Part shown: positions 40,516 through 50,153 of the stretch, one piece after another
Layout of the letters: each line of letters begins with the position of its first letter
Numbering within the stretch: the stretch's first letter is position 1
Assembly: GCA_002811645.1 (NCBI GenBank)
Contig: PDIP01000122.1
Span: forward strand, 53,920-117,919
Length of the DNA: 64,000 nucleotides
Source: Corallochytrium limacisporum
Taxonomy: Eukaryota; Opisthokonta
Direction: 5' to 3'
Translations under genes and position numbers: made by a program
The notes under the pieces: model-generated
What the model was told of the DNA's origin: nothing
The model's input: the letters and a program-made list of their open reading frames with translations, nothing else
Database searches by the model: none

Positions 40516-42324
40516 TTATCTCTTGCCCCCTCCAACGGAAGCATTGTGCATCGACGGGGGCACCCTGAGGAAGACATCTTCGTCAATATTCTTGGTGCCC
40601 TTGAGTTCTTTCATGTAAATCTTGGAGTTCCGTTTGTGGTTGTACTTGGCCCGTTTGGTGGGAGGGAGGTCATCGATGCCGACATTGCGGTAACCGCGTT
40701 CCATGAACCACTGCATCGTCGTTGTGGACAGAGCAAAGATGTGCTTTGCTCCCTGACTCAACGCTCTACGCTCCATGTACCCGAGCAGACTGTCACCCTT
40801 TCCCAGTTTACGGTAGCTTGGGTGGACAGCCACGGAACCCACCTCAGCATAGTCCTGGTCAAACATGGTCAGGTTCGCACATGCCATAATCAGACCATCA
40901 CGACTGCAAACAACAAAATTGCCGATCTCTTGCTCGAGGTCCTGTCGGTCCCGAGGAACGAGATTTCCTTGCGCTTCCATGGGCTGGATAAGGTCCAGTA
41001 TGCCCGGAATGTCAGAAGTGGATGCAGGCCGCATGCCATCGTACATATCGACTGATATCATGGTGTTTCCGGGCAGTTCGTCGCGGGTGAATAGTTCGAC
41101 AAGCATGGCACCGTCCAGGTTGCGGTTGATCAGATGCGCACGGCTCACGCCCCGACGCAGGGCACCGACAGATTGCTCCATATAGCGCAAGAAATCCGGC
41201 GGAATAACCTGCCCATCGCGTTCTTTCGCCTCTCCGGATTTGATCCACTGCAGTACCTTGACCGCGTCCGGATAGTACATAGCCTGGATGATGTTACCCG
41301 TCTCCTTGTTCTTCCAACACTGGCCTGAGGCCATGAAAATGAGCTTTTGCGCCTTCAGGGATGCGGCCGTCGCACTCGCGACCTGCTCGGATGGAACTTT
41401 GTAGATCTCTCCCCCAACTGAGTAGCCAAGCCCGGTGAGAACTACGACGTCGCCATGCAGGAGCCTCTCCATGATTCGATCATTGTGTACTCGCCGCATG
41501 CTACCCGTGTACTGCAGATCGACACCGTCTCTAACTCCGATCGGCTGAGCGGTGAAGAAATTACCAGAGACGATATTAAAGTCTAAGTTGATTGGTGAGT
41601 TCTTGATACCTTTCATGAGCTTCCGTTCGATCTCGAAACGTGTATGCCCGGCTGCGTCCATGCATGCCTGGAGCATGCGCTGCGTTACCACAGGATAGCC
41701 ACCAGCGAAATGTTTGGCCTCGCCCATGGAACGCAATTTCTTGTCCGTTTGGTACCCACTGCCCGCAACCAGGACTAACCGGACGCCGATCAGGCGCAGC
41801 AGAGCCAGGTCCTCCATAACTGAATCCAGAGAAGGGTGCACGAATAGATCGCCGGGTAGATGGACCACTACTACCGACCCTTGGTGGGCCTTGATGTATG
41901 GGGCACTAGTTCGAAAAAAGTCCAGAAAGACGCCCTGCGTATCATGCAGCGATGCAGTGAGTGAGTGCTGATAGAGTGGGTTTGCGTGCGACGCTGGCGA
42001 GAGTTCCACTTTGGCTGTGTCCAGAGATTCGCTTTGCATTGTGTTGGCCTTGGCAGGTCTGACCTCCTCCTCCCGCTTTGGAGGGGTTGGTGGCGGTGAA
42101 AGAGTTTGATCGCTATCGGAGCTATTGCCATTGCTACTGTTGCTGTCAACTGCGGTCGGGGTGTGGTGGCCACTGTGGTCATCGCTCATGTTCCGGTGCC
42201 ACAGGAAGGGCACCACGGCCAGCCGCGGTGATCCGCCTGAAGGGACGGTAGCACCCGCAGCATACTTCCTAGTGGCGAGACCACGTCGGAACGTAGAGCG
42301 CGCTGCTAACCCAAATCGAAGCAT
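40516..42324 (-). CDS. N-acetylglutamate synthase, ArgA (bacterial/plant) type
   Basis: First enzyme of arginine biosynthesis: acetyl-CoA plus glutamate to N-acetylglutamate. 602 residues. An Arg-rich N-terminus (MLRFGLAARSTFRRGLATRK) looks like a mitochondrial presequence, then a Ser/Asn-rich linker. The amino-acid-kinase domain follows (about 135-400: FFRTSAPYIKAHQG, LLRLIGVRLVLVAG, LDFNIVSGNFFTAQPIGVRDGVD), then a GNAT domain (about 430-580: LDLIQPMEAQGNLV, VGSVAVHPSYRKLGKG, MQWFMERGY). These track E. coli ArgA and plant NAGS block by block. Fungal and animal NAGS are only distantly similar. The gene may be ancestral or laterally acquired. Confidence 0.92.
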   Translation of the reverse strand: MLRFGLAARSTFRRGLATRKYAAGATVPSGGSPRLAVVPFLWHRNMSDDHSGHHTPTAVDSNSSNGNSSDSDQTLSPPPTPPKREEEVRPAKANTMQSESLDTAKVELSPASHANPLYQHSLTASLHDTQGVFLDFFRTSAPYIKAHQGSVVVVHLPGDLFVHPSLDSVMEDLALLRLIGVRLVLVAGSGYQTDKKLRSMGEAKHFAGGYPVVTQRMLQACMDAAGHTRFEIERKLMKGIKNSPINLDFNIVSGNFFTAQPIGVRDGVDLQYTGSMRRVHNDRIMERLLHGDVVVLTGLGYSVGGEIYKVPSEQVASATAASLKAQKLIFMASGQCWKNKETGNIIQAMYYPDAVKVLQWIKSGEAKERDGQVIPPDFLRYMEQSVGALRRGVSRAHLINRNLDGAMLVELFTRDELPGNTMISVDMYDGMRPASTSDIPGILDLIQPMEAQGNLVPRDRQDLEQEIGNFVVCSRDGLIMACANLTMFDQDYAEVGSVAVHPSYRKLGKGDSLLGYMERRALSQGAKHIFALSTTTMQWFMERGYRNVGIDDLPPTKRAKYNHKRNSKIYMKELKGTKNIDEDVFLRVPPSMHNASVGGGKR

Positions 42325-42405
42325 CGTATGTGTCTATGTGTATGTGAGGTGATTGCCTGCCTCGTTTGCAAAGTACACTATGAGTAGCCCATTCTCCCAC
42401 TATCG

Positions 42406-42415
42406 CTTTTTTATA
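42406..42415 (-). promoter_or_regulatory. TATA-like element upstream of NAGS
   Basis: TATAAAAAAG on the minus strand, about 82-91 bp upstream of the NAGS start codon, a usual spacing for a TATA box with a 50-60 nt 5' UTR. Confidence 0.4.
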
Positions 42416-43000
42416 GAGGCTCTGTAGAATTAGCCTAGCGTATCCCCCGTTGCAATCACAATCGTTCTTCTTAGACTTTGCAGTGATGTGAAGGCGGATG
42501 TTTCACAGGTTTCCCGTTTGAAATAGCCCGAAATGGCCAAAAGAAACACAAGCCGACCCGTAGACTTGAGGGCACCGCCGAGACCCTCCCGCGGTTTTTA
42601 ACCTTGCACAGCCTGCCGGCCGCTCGTCCCGCCCCATACTTTCACTACCGCCAGGAAAATTTCCCGGGTCAGCAACTGCCTTCCTCGCTTCGTTTCGTCA
42701 TTTGCATTGCACCAGCAAGTGATCTGCCATCGCTCTCCCCCGCCACCCCCCTCCTCCCGGGGGCCCCTTTCTCCCTGCGTCCCCCAACCCCTGCCCCGCG
42801 CCGGGCTGTGTGGTGGACGCGGCACCGCACTGCCCATACTGGCCCCTCGGGTGGCAGGCGAGCCGCGCGCGTTTATGCGCAAGAGGAAAACATGTCGTTT
42901 GGGAACTGTGGTGATTGCGCTGCATGAGGGTGGCACGCGTGCAGCGTGTGCTGTCTCGTCTCCAATTTTTGGTCAACTTGGGCAAAGAATCAGTGTGTAC

Positions 43001-43019
43001 ATGGTCTATTTAAGACCAT
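43001..43019. other. Short hairpin enclosing TATTTAAG
   Basis: ATGGTCT, loop ATTTA, AGACCAT: a perfect 7 bp stem whose centre also reads as TATTTAAG, like the TATA elements elsewhere. It may be chance. Confidence 0.4.
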
Positions 43020-43649
43020 AACGCGTGGAACTGGACATGCAGACAGGCCTTGGGTCCTTGGGAGATGGAAAAGAAGTTCTGTCTCCCCACGAGGGTGTCG
43101 CAGACCTTTCGTTAACTTGGTCTAACCGATCAAAATTTCAAGGCGTAAGTGTTACATGTGTGCGTAGTAATGTGGATGAATAGACGATTGGGCCGCTCGT
43201 GTGCTGGGGAAGCAGACTTCAGAGATGCTCTCTTTGACCAGGAAGATGATATCGCATATAAACCCAGCTCTTCGAGAGAACCAGTGAGATAAAGAATTGT
43301 ATGCTCATAATTCTGACAAGCAAAATTGCAGATCAAACGAAAGCAATCTCCTTTCTGCATCCTTCCTTCATCAGCGTGTGCTATGCCATCTAGTCTACTT
43401 GTCTCTTTCTCTGAATTTGTCAACAGAAGCAACTAACATCCTTTAGCGACGTTTAATCTATTTCAACACACAGTCACGTCACATTGGTGAGCACAAATCG
43501 TAAGGGTCAATGAACTAAGTGTAAGTACACAAAATGTCCGAGCCACTGAAGGGATATTGCGGGCCTTGTCTCGCATGTAAGGGTAGTTAACGAGGACAAG
43601 GAAAGGGTCAACACATAGCGCCACAGCTCAGTCAGGGCTTTGTTGTTCT

Positions 43650-43677
43650 CTTATGAACGTTTTCGAACGTTCATAAG
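43650..43677. repeat. Perfect 12 bp inverted repeat with TTCG loop
   Basis: CTTATGAACGTT, loop TTCG, AACGTTCATAAG. Beyond small bulges, GTT and AAC on the flanks could extend the stem. It is non-coding, about 420 bp past the XRCC3 stop codon. It would fold into a stable UUCG-capped RNA hairpin on either strand, or act as a palindromic protein site. Confidence 0.85.
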
Positions 43678-44093
43678 CAACCAGTGAATCTCAGCCTGTT
43701 ACCGCTGTGGCAAAGCAAAATCTGTTACTGTCTTGGCGGTGGCCTTTGGTTTTGGGATATTCTTTCCCGCCGATGGGTTCCAATTCCGCTGCAGTTCGAC
43801 AGGTGTCCCGCTTGAGAGTTGGATCTCTGTGCTTTTGACCTGGGTGCGTCCCAGTGCATACAGCGATCCTTAGTTGCGGGATGAACAAATTTCCAATCCC
43901 TTTTTGATGTCAATCGTTTCTTTCTTCACTTCAGTGAAAACGGTGTATTCTCCCTTATGAACCGACAGACCAACTAACATACTTCTCAATCTTCCTCTTC
44001 CTCCTCATTGTAACGTACCAGGCAAACATATATGAATGTGTCCCGTACAAGCAGAATGTATAATACATCAAATTCTTTTAAACCAATTCTCGT

Positions 44094-45014
44094 CTAAACA
44101 ATTCCTCCGGTGCCAATGGAAAAGTAGGCCATGTTGCCAATAGCCTGGCCCTTTCCACGGTCGAGGTAGTCGCAACGAATTACTCGGCAATGTCTGCGAT
44201 TCGTGTTCCGATCAACGGCCAGTCGCAGCGAAGAGTTGGTCATGTTGGCCCACGCCAGACCCAGAGTGGGTTTGGATCTGTAGCCGTACTCATCGCATCC
44301 GATTGTTGACACTATCGCAGAGACCTGGTTGGAGCAAACCACTACCAGGTTGTGTAGATGGGCATAAGCCTTCAGCTGGGAGGTGAGATTGTACAAGGCG
44401 ATCGCTCTCGACCCGGTCTCGGTGCTGTCATAATCGCTGCGGAACAGAGCCGCAATACTGTCAATCACAATCAATCCGACGTTATCCCCCTGTTGCGCAA
44501 GCAGTGCCGGGAATCTTATCTCCACGAAATGGATTAGCATATCCGAGTGTTGGAAGTTGAATATCATAGTTCTGTCAGTTATGTCTTCGATTGAGTCGAA
44601 TGTGCGACCATCCTTGTCCTGTGCAGTGATTGCCTGCGCGCAAATCTGTCGGTACCGTTGACTCGGGAAGTTGCCACCCTCCGTCCCGACATAGATTACG
44701 GCCTTGCCACTTCGTAGGACACTCTGAGCACAGAGTTGGAGCATCAGTTGGGTCTTGCCAGCCCCTGATTCTCCAACGACTTCGTGCAGAAGACCAGTAG
44801 CGAAACCCGGAAAGAGGGCGTCAATCGCTTCGCTGCCCGTGCGCAGGTAGGCAACGTTGACTGTCTTCGATCTCTCTCTTTCCCGCTCGAGCACCTGTGT
44901 AGCGATCTCCTTATGCCATTCTTTACGACGCTTCACCGCATCTCCATGGCTGCACTTCCATAGACGCATGCACTCCGAAATGCTCTGCGGCGGGGGTTGT
45001 TCAGCAGTCGGCAT
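44094..45014 (-). CDS. XRCC3: RAD51 paralogue, XRCC3-like
   Basis: RecA-fold recombination protein of 306 residues. Walker A is GESGAGKTQ (81-89). A TEGGNFPSQRYRQI block corresponds to the XRCC3/RAD57 'TE..FP..R' signature, Walker B is VGLIVIDSIAALFRSDYDS, and the C-terminal PTLGLAWANMTNSSLRLAVDR matches XRCC3's 'PALG..WAN' region. It lacks the N-terminal HhH domain of RAD51, replaced by a short helical segment. XRCC3 pairs with RAD51C in homologous recombination and Holliday junction processing; RAD51C is not in this window. The ATG at 45014 gives a normal length. Confidence 0.88.
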   Translation of the reverse strand: MPTAEQPPPQSISECMRLWKCSHGDAVKRRKEWHKEIATQVLERERERSKTVNVAYLRTGSEAIDALFPGFATGLLHEVVGESGAGKTQLMLQLCAQSVLRSGKAVIYVGTEGGNFPSQRYRQICAQAITAQDKDGRTFDSIEDITDRTMIFNFQHSDMLIHFVEIRFPALLAQQGDNVGLIVIDSIAALFRSDYDSTETGSRAIALYNLTSQLKAYAHLHNLVVVCSNQVSAIVSTIGCDEYGYRSKPTLGLAWANMTNSSLRLAVDRNTNRRHCRVIRCDYLDRGKGQAIGNMAYFSIGTGGIV

Positions 45015-45407
45015 CTTTTTCCCTGCCCTGGATCTTGTCCCTTCCCTCGGTCACGTTACATGCTTAGCCTTGACATTTCCTAACAATCGGTGTCCCATAC
45101 TTGCTTATGGTCCCTTCACCGCAATGCATACCTCGTTCTGTTCAAAATAGCCTTGATTCACGACTGCTTGGTTTAGGCAAGGACCTTGTTCTTGGGGTCA
45201 TAGATGCCTACCGTTCAAGTGAGACCTGAGCTCGGAGGGGTAAACGCAGCTTGTCCGTGGACGGATTTTTCGCGCCAGTCAAATAGTATACTGACTTCCC
45301 TTATTTTATGGCTATAGACTATATTTAGTATACATTTTCTTTATTAATATATTCGGACTTCTACAAAATTTCGTAAACCTTCAGCCTTGCCAACCCGTGG
45401 CATTCGT
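45015..45407. other. Intergenic region between XRCC3 and TMEM64-like gene
   Basis: 393 bp. It holds the XRCC3 promoter; the A/T-rich part at 45280-45375 is next to the TMEM64-like 3' end. Nothing else is recognised. Confidence 0.5.
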
Positions 45408-46619
45408 TTACTCGACCTTTGCGTGGCTGCTAAGACCATTGCTGTGAGGAGGATGATGATGATGATGCCCATTGATGGCAATCCCATTCGTCTTGATTAA
45501 AGGCACTTGCAGACCCTGTTGCTGGTACCGCGAACAATCCGGGCTTTCCTCATGCCCAACATCGTGACCACCCTTTGTGCCTCCTTGTTCGTCTTTCTGC
45601 GATGCTTCGAATACCATCTGGTTCATCTTGCTCACCTGCTTGCGCACTAACAGCAAGATCGTTACCACTGCAGCCGTCTGGATTGCAAACATGACATATG
45701 CGCGGGAGTCGATCGGCTTCTCCCCGGCAATCATCTCCGCAATACTTTCCATCTCCGTACCAACGAGAGTGAAGATTACCTGGTTTGGGAACAGACCGAG
45801 CAACGATCCGAGAGCGTACTGTGGATACGGCACGCCCGACACGGCGTATAGCGTGTTCTGGATACCAAACGGGATTGGGCACATGCGAGCTACACAGACG
45901 ACCCTGAAGGCATCGTCATGCAGTGCCGTACGCAGCATCTGGAGGTACGGCCGGTGCTCAATGATTGAATCGACATAGTTCTTAAAGAACGGACTGAAGA
46001 CCCAGTATACACATGCCGTTGACAGATGAGCCGCAAAAACATTCAGGAAAAGGCCTTCCCACCACCCATACAGGAACCCCATGATCAGTTGCATTTGGGT
46101 GTATCCGACTGCGAAAGGTTGGCCGATGATGATGTACACAAACATCAGGAGCAGTTTACCCTTGAACCCCATGGCTTGTACGGCGTGCAATGACCCAACA
46201 ATATCAATGTCGTCCCAGAACTCGTAGGCCACCGCAGCCAAAGCAAAGGCCGCTGAGTACTTAAGAGCGAGGGTCAAACTGAACTTGTCCTTAGCCCCGC
46301 CACTTTCACTCCTGAAGCTCCGCGACACAGGACTGCGCGCCCGTGACATTCGTCGGCTGCTACCCCTCCGCGATAGGTTATTCTGTGATACTGATTCTCC
46401 GCCTTCGGCATGGTCTAGATGCGGAAGACTGTCGTGAATCGTAGTCAGACCTGAACTCCGTGACTGGAGGACCCGTTGCAAAGGGTCTGACTTCCGTGTT
46501 GGAGATTCCGGTATTTCACTAGTGTCATGCAACACGCAATCATTAATGCTTGAGATTTCCAAACTCCGCGTCGGCGATAATAAATGCGAAGGCACTGACC
46601 TCCGTGTTGGTGACGCCAT
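45408..46619 (-). CDS. TMEM64/TVP38-family (VTT domain) membrane protein
   Basis: 403-residue membrane protein. The N-terminal 110 residues are Ser/Arg-rich with three SPTR repeats. Then comes a VTT/DedA-type core (about 115-320): a first membrane segment, GQPFAVGYTQMQLIMGFLYGWWEGL with the re-entrant loop and glycine pattern, MCPIPFGIQNTLYAVSGVPYPQYALGSLLG with the conserved proline-rich motif, and further hydrophobic helices. The tail is hydrophilic with a five-His run. VTT proteins (TVP38, TMEM64, VMP1, TMEM41) act in Golgi/ER membranes; VMP1 and TMEM41B are lipid scramblases. TVP38/TMEM64 is the closest by length and motif. No calcium or scramblase role can be shown from sequence. Confidence 0.82.
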   Translation of the reverse strand: MASPTRRSVPSHLLSPTRSLEISSINDCVLHDTSEIPESPTRKSDPLQRVLQSRSSGLTTIHDSLPHLDHAEGGESVSQNNLSRRGSSRRMSRARSPVSRSFRSESGGAKDKFSLTLALKYSAAFALAAVAYEFWDDIDIVGSLHAVQAMGFKGKLLLMFVYIIIGQPFAVGYTQMQLIMGFLYGWWEGLFLNVFAAHLSTACVYWVFSPFFKNYVDSIIEHRPYLQMLRTALHDDAFRVVCVARMCPIPFGIQNTLYAVSGVPYPQYALGSLLGLFPNQVIFTLVGTEMESIAEMIAGEKPIDSRAYVMFAIQTAAVVTILLLVRKQVSKMNQMVFEASQKDEQGGTKGGHDVGHEESPDCSRYQQQGLQVPLIKTNGIAINGHHHHHPPHSNGLSSHAKVE

Positions 46620-48074
46620 GTTGCCAGGCCTTTCCGCTTCTCCTGGATTCGTCTACGATTTATCCTCACATAACCATATATTGCAATCCCAAACCAGCGA
46701 CATCCTGGTTTTCTATTCCCAAGGTCTTTTAACGAGTTCAATGTCACAAGCTATGATTCCAATCAGCATTATTCCTGTCGAGGGACAGCGACCTGGCCTA
46801 TCAAAATACCTGCAACGGACCCAATCGCTGTGCACCGGGGTCCCCCATTCCAGCAAATCGTGGTAGGTCAAAGGTCCGTTGAATTTTCTTCTATAGTCAA
46901 AGGCAGGGGCGAGTTTCTCTAATTTTTCCGGAGCCCATCGGACAAGTAGAGACCGCAAAGCGCACAGAATGGACCCGGCTTTCCGCGTGATTTGTTCCTT
47001 CCCTCCGGACTGCTTAGAATTACCCGGACGATTTTTCTCAGTACTGAACCTACGTAAATGCGGTCGAATGGGACCTGAAACCAATGAGCTTTGCGTGGCT
47101 TGGCGCTCAGAGTCCATCTGCTGCCCTCTTGTTTTGACCAGCACCCGTCAACATGCTGAACTGCATACAACTCCATAAAAAGACACAAACATAGGAGAAA
47201 TACGTTCTGGTTCTTCCTCCTGCCCAAAGCGGTGCGAGTTTCACCACAGTGGCCCGAAACCCTTGTAAACCCGCGCGGGTCATGGCGTACCAAACTCTTC
47301 GGAACGATGATGTGATGTAGGCCCCGTACGGTCGTGCCAATGGGATCATCACTAGGGAGAAAAGAGAAGGTGGGGGGAGGGGCGCCAGACAAAAAAACGT
47401 GGTACCGGAGAACCCCACCCCCTGTGCCTTTATGATATACCTTTTATAAGAATCTCTGAATATAAGGTACCGAGCAGGTATAAATTGAACCAGACCTGTT
47501 CCGTTCGGAACTTTATGTACATACACGCCTGGATATCTTCCGTATATCAATTGAGCCGGCACCGTACCTAAGTTCTGAGTTTCGAGAAATTTTACCATGG
47601 GTCAACCGAATATTGGTGGGGGGGGGGAGGGAATTTTTTCCAGTTTTCCTGATTCTTTGCTTGGTGGACCCATACGCTCAGTATCGGATAAGCTCCAGCT
47701 AGGCGATCGCGGGGGAGGTCCCATGGTCTTCCTTGCCAAGAGAAAGGGTATGGGCCCACCAGCGACGGCTCCGTACAATTTCGGCCAGCATTTTTTTGCG
47801 CAGTACCAGCCAGCACCGGTGTCAGAGACCGTACTGTACGAAGAACGGAGGGTCCGAACAAAGGGGAGCCGGGTCCACCCGTGCGCATCCGATTCGGTGC
47901 GTATTAATCGAGCTGTGATGCCAAAAGAAAATCCTGACGGTTAGCTTACTTCATGCACCCCACATGGATACAACATGAGGACTTATTTGTACTTCATCTT
48001 CAAGTTTACGCCATTTGTGTTTTGCCTGCGATTGCGGAAGAGGTATTTAAGGGAGTCCAGATTGATCCGACGCA
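46620..48074. other. Divergent intergenic region
   Basis: About 1.45 kb between the TMEM64-like gene and MsrB. Frames of 100-163 codons exist on both strands, overlapping each other (47107-47598 minus, 46713-47144 minus, 47597-47944 plus), and I recognise none. A G9 run lies near 47617-47625. The MsrB TATA-like site is at 48044. Confidence 0.5.
48044..48051 (+). promoter_or_regulatory. TATA-like element just upstream of MsrB
   Basis: TATTTAAG followed by GG, with the first T 31 bp before the MsrB start codon. If used as a TATA box, transcription would begin at or next to the ATG, so either the 5' UTR is extremely short or translation starts at the second ATG (48084). Confidence 0.4.
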
Positions 48075-48671
48075 ATGTCAGTGATGTCCGGGCTGTGTAA
48101 CCTTAGCAAACAATTTCTGAGAATTCTTAATACTAATTCTGTACCTTCATTGGTTCGACCAACCGCGACTGCTACTTACGCATTCCTTAACAATAATTAC
48201 AACGTCAACAAACACAACCACCAGCAACAGATCAGAATGATGGGCAACAAAGCAAATACTCCCGGTGAGACGCCGATCGACACCGCCGAGTGGACCGACT
48301 CCGACTGGAAGAATCGCCTCACCAGTGCCGAATATCAAGTCCTCCGTTTGCACGGCACCGAACGCCCTGGCACCGGAAAGTATAACAAACACTATGAGAA
48401 GGGTACCTACTACTGCCGCGGGTGCGACGCACCCCTGTACAAGTCCGACACCAAGTTTGACTCTGGGTGCGGTTGGCCCGCTTTCTACGATGCCATCCCC
48501 GGAGCGCTAACGGTGAAAACCGACACGACAATGGGCATGGTCCGCACTGAAATTCGGTGCAAGAACTGCGACGGTCATCTGGGCCATGTGTTCAAGGGAG
48601 AGGGATTCCAGACACCAACTGATGAGCGCCACTGTGTGAACTCTGTGTGCCTGAGCTTCAAGGACGAATGA
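48075..48671 (+). CDS. Peptide-methionine (R)-S-oxide reductase (MsrB)
   Basis: Reduces methionine-R-sulfoxide in proteins using thioredoxin. 198 residues. The first 60 are Asn/Arg-rich and lack acids, consistent with a mitochondrial presequence. The catalytic domain (about 75-196) has two zinc CxxC pairs, CRGC (114-117) and CKNC (162-165), the SGCGWPAF motif with Cys132 (a possible resolving Cys), and the catalytic Cys187 in RHCVNS. An extra Cys192 follows, as VCL where most have AAL. The nucleophile is cysteine, not selenocysteine. Tail to tail with the RPC3 gene, 93 bp apart. Confidence 0.95.
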   Translation: MSVMSGLCNLSKQFLRILNTNSVPSLVRPTATATYAFLNNNYNVNKHNHQQQIRMMGNKANTPGETPIDTAEWTDSDWKNRLTSAEYQVLRLHGTERPGTGKYNKHYEKGTYYCRGCDAPLYKSDTKFDSGCGWPAFYDAIPGALTVKTDTTMGMVRTEIRCKNCDGHLGHVFKGEGFQTPTDERHCVNSVCLSFKDE

Positions 48672-48764
48672 AGGCTTTAGACGAATAAGCAAATCTTATA
48701 GTAAAAGAAACTTCTTTAAAATTTGTAAATGAAACAATTCATGACGATGATGGCAGTGCTTCTA

Positions 48765-50153
48765 CTATTGTAGCAAAGCCAGGACATCACTGACCGCCTG
48801 GAATCCGAGGTCCACTTCTTTGGACTGGTTGTTATTCAGCCGTGGCTTTGCCTCCCCGCGGTGGTGCAGGAGATTAAAGAGCATTTGAAAAAGTCTCTCT
48901 CGCAGGAGCATGTTCAGACGATGCGGATCTACATGGCAGAGATAGTATGTTCGGGACGGTGCGTGATCGGCATACTTGCTGACTTCCTGCATGTCCAGAA
49001 ACCCAGACGTGTAGAGGGTGTAGAGCCGTTCTTTGGTCTCCTTGTATGGCAACATGACGGCATCGCTGATCATTTTGGGCTCTCGAAAGCGATGACTGCA
49101 GATGTAATTGAAGATCCGGGCACTGGGCTGCCCGTGAATGTGCGCAATGTGCTTCTCCACAAGGGCCTGGCGCATAGAATTCGTAAGCTGCTCAATGTGC
49201 AGCTCAAAGTGATCCGCCATGGAGCCTGTGAGCGACTTTATCCGATCGCAGCATGCCCCATTTAGAGCGATAATCGTATTGAGGACACCGGTGATCTCTT
49301 TCGGTGTGTAGACGGCAGAATCCGGTAGGACACTCTGGAACTTGACACCTCCATCTACACGGACCTGTGGATTGTCCACAATCTTTCGCGCGTTGGCGAC
49401 TATGAGATCCATAATGAACCGACCACCTCGTTCCCCAAGCATGCTGGCCATGTAAGTTCCCACGGCCTTGGCCTGCACAATGATGCGCACGACTTCGAAA
49501 TTCACTGCAAAGTGTCGGCTGCGAGCCTGCTGCTGACGCTCCTCCATCAGTGCCTGCGATCGCTCCATCTCGGCCAGTTTCCGCTTCGCTGCCGAACTCC
49601 GGCCGCGGCCTGGGGTGTTGGGTTCCGATTTCGGTTCGTCCAAGTTCTGTTTTGCCACAACACCTTGCAACACGCCCAAATCCTTCAAATGTTCGAAACA
49701 GTCCAATACCTCGGTGTCAGTCTCCCAATGAATCAGTTTGGTGAGATCCTCGGATCGGAGGACCGCATGAACAGAAAAGGCCTTGAGAATTTCCACACTC
49801 ACTTCGTCAACGAGACTAGCTAGCACCTCAATGTATCCCGGAAGCAAAATTTGGTTCATGGCCTGCGGAAGATCTACTTTGTAGGTAAGGTTTGGTCCCA
49901 TCATCTTGTACTTGAAAGCCCCCATGTTTAGAAGCCGTAAGATCGCCCGTGAGATCTGCTGAGGGTTGTGTGCTCCATGCAACTGCTCGATTCCGCGCTG
50001 AGTCAGATAGCTACGGCGGAGCACTGTCTTAAACACTGCCGCAGTTAAGGAACCGACGCGGTCCTTCAGTGCCTCGGTGACAAAGAACCGCGCATGCGGG
50101 CTGTCATTGACTGGCATGGCTGAGCCCAGTTGTTGCAAGATCATGGATGCCAT
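48765..50153 (-). CDS. POLR3C: RNA polymerase III subunit RPC3 (POLR3C)
   Basis: Pol III-specific subunit of the RPC3-RPC6-RPC7 (RPC82/34/31) subcomplex, which interacts with TFIIIB for initiation. 462 residues, shorter than human (534). Winged-helix repeats are recognisable: an N-terminal LTAAVFKTVLRRSYLTQRGIEQL block, FAVNFEVVRIIVQAKAVGTYM, and the C-terminal SARIFNYICSHRFREPKMI...LPYKETKERLYTL...DHAPSRTYYLCHVD, which is diagnostic. A basic Lys/Arg linker (about 185-215) separates the domains. The start ATG gives MASMILQQLG; a second ATG lies three codons on. Confidence 0.93.
   Translation of the reverse strand: MASMILQQLGSAMPVNDSPHARFFVTEALKDRVGSLTAAVFKTVLRRSYLTQRGIEQLHGAHNPQQISRAILRLLNMGAFKYKMMGPNLTYKVDLPQAMNQILLPGYIEVLASLVDEVSVEILKAFSVHAVLRSEDLTKLIHWETDTEVLDCFEHLKDLGVLQGVVAKQNLDEPKSEPNTPGRGRSSAAKRKLAEMERSQALMEERQQQARSRHFAVNFEVVRIIVQAKAVGTYMASMLGERGGRFIMDLIVANARKIVDNPQVRVDGGVKFQSVLPDSAVYTPKEITGVLNTIIALNGACCDRIKSLTGSMADHFELHIEQLTNSMRQALVEKHIAHIHGQPSARIFNYICSHRFREPKMISDAVMLPYKETKERLYTLYTSGFLDMQEVSKYADHAPSRTYYLCHVDPHRLNMLLRERLFQMLFNLLHHRGEAKPRLNNNQSKEVDLGFQAVSDVLALLQ

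Larger units (their letters stand above)
42325..44093. other. Intergenic region between NAGS and XRCC3
   Basis: About 1.8 kb. It holds the NAGS promoter (TATA-like element at 42406-42415), a C-rich block at 42720-42800, a 7 bp hairpin at 43001-43019 and a 12 bp perfect hairpin at 43650-43677. Short open frames (up to about 112 codons) show no family features. No tRNA is recognised. Confidence 0.55.

Noticed and set aside
46713-47944. Frames of 143, 163 and 115 codons between the TMEM64-like gene and MsrB
   Set aside because: They overlap on both strands and I recognise none. Codon-bias and expression tests would be needed before calling a gene or transposon remnant.
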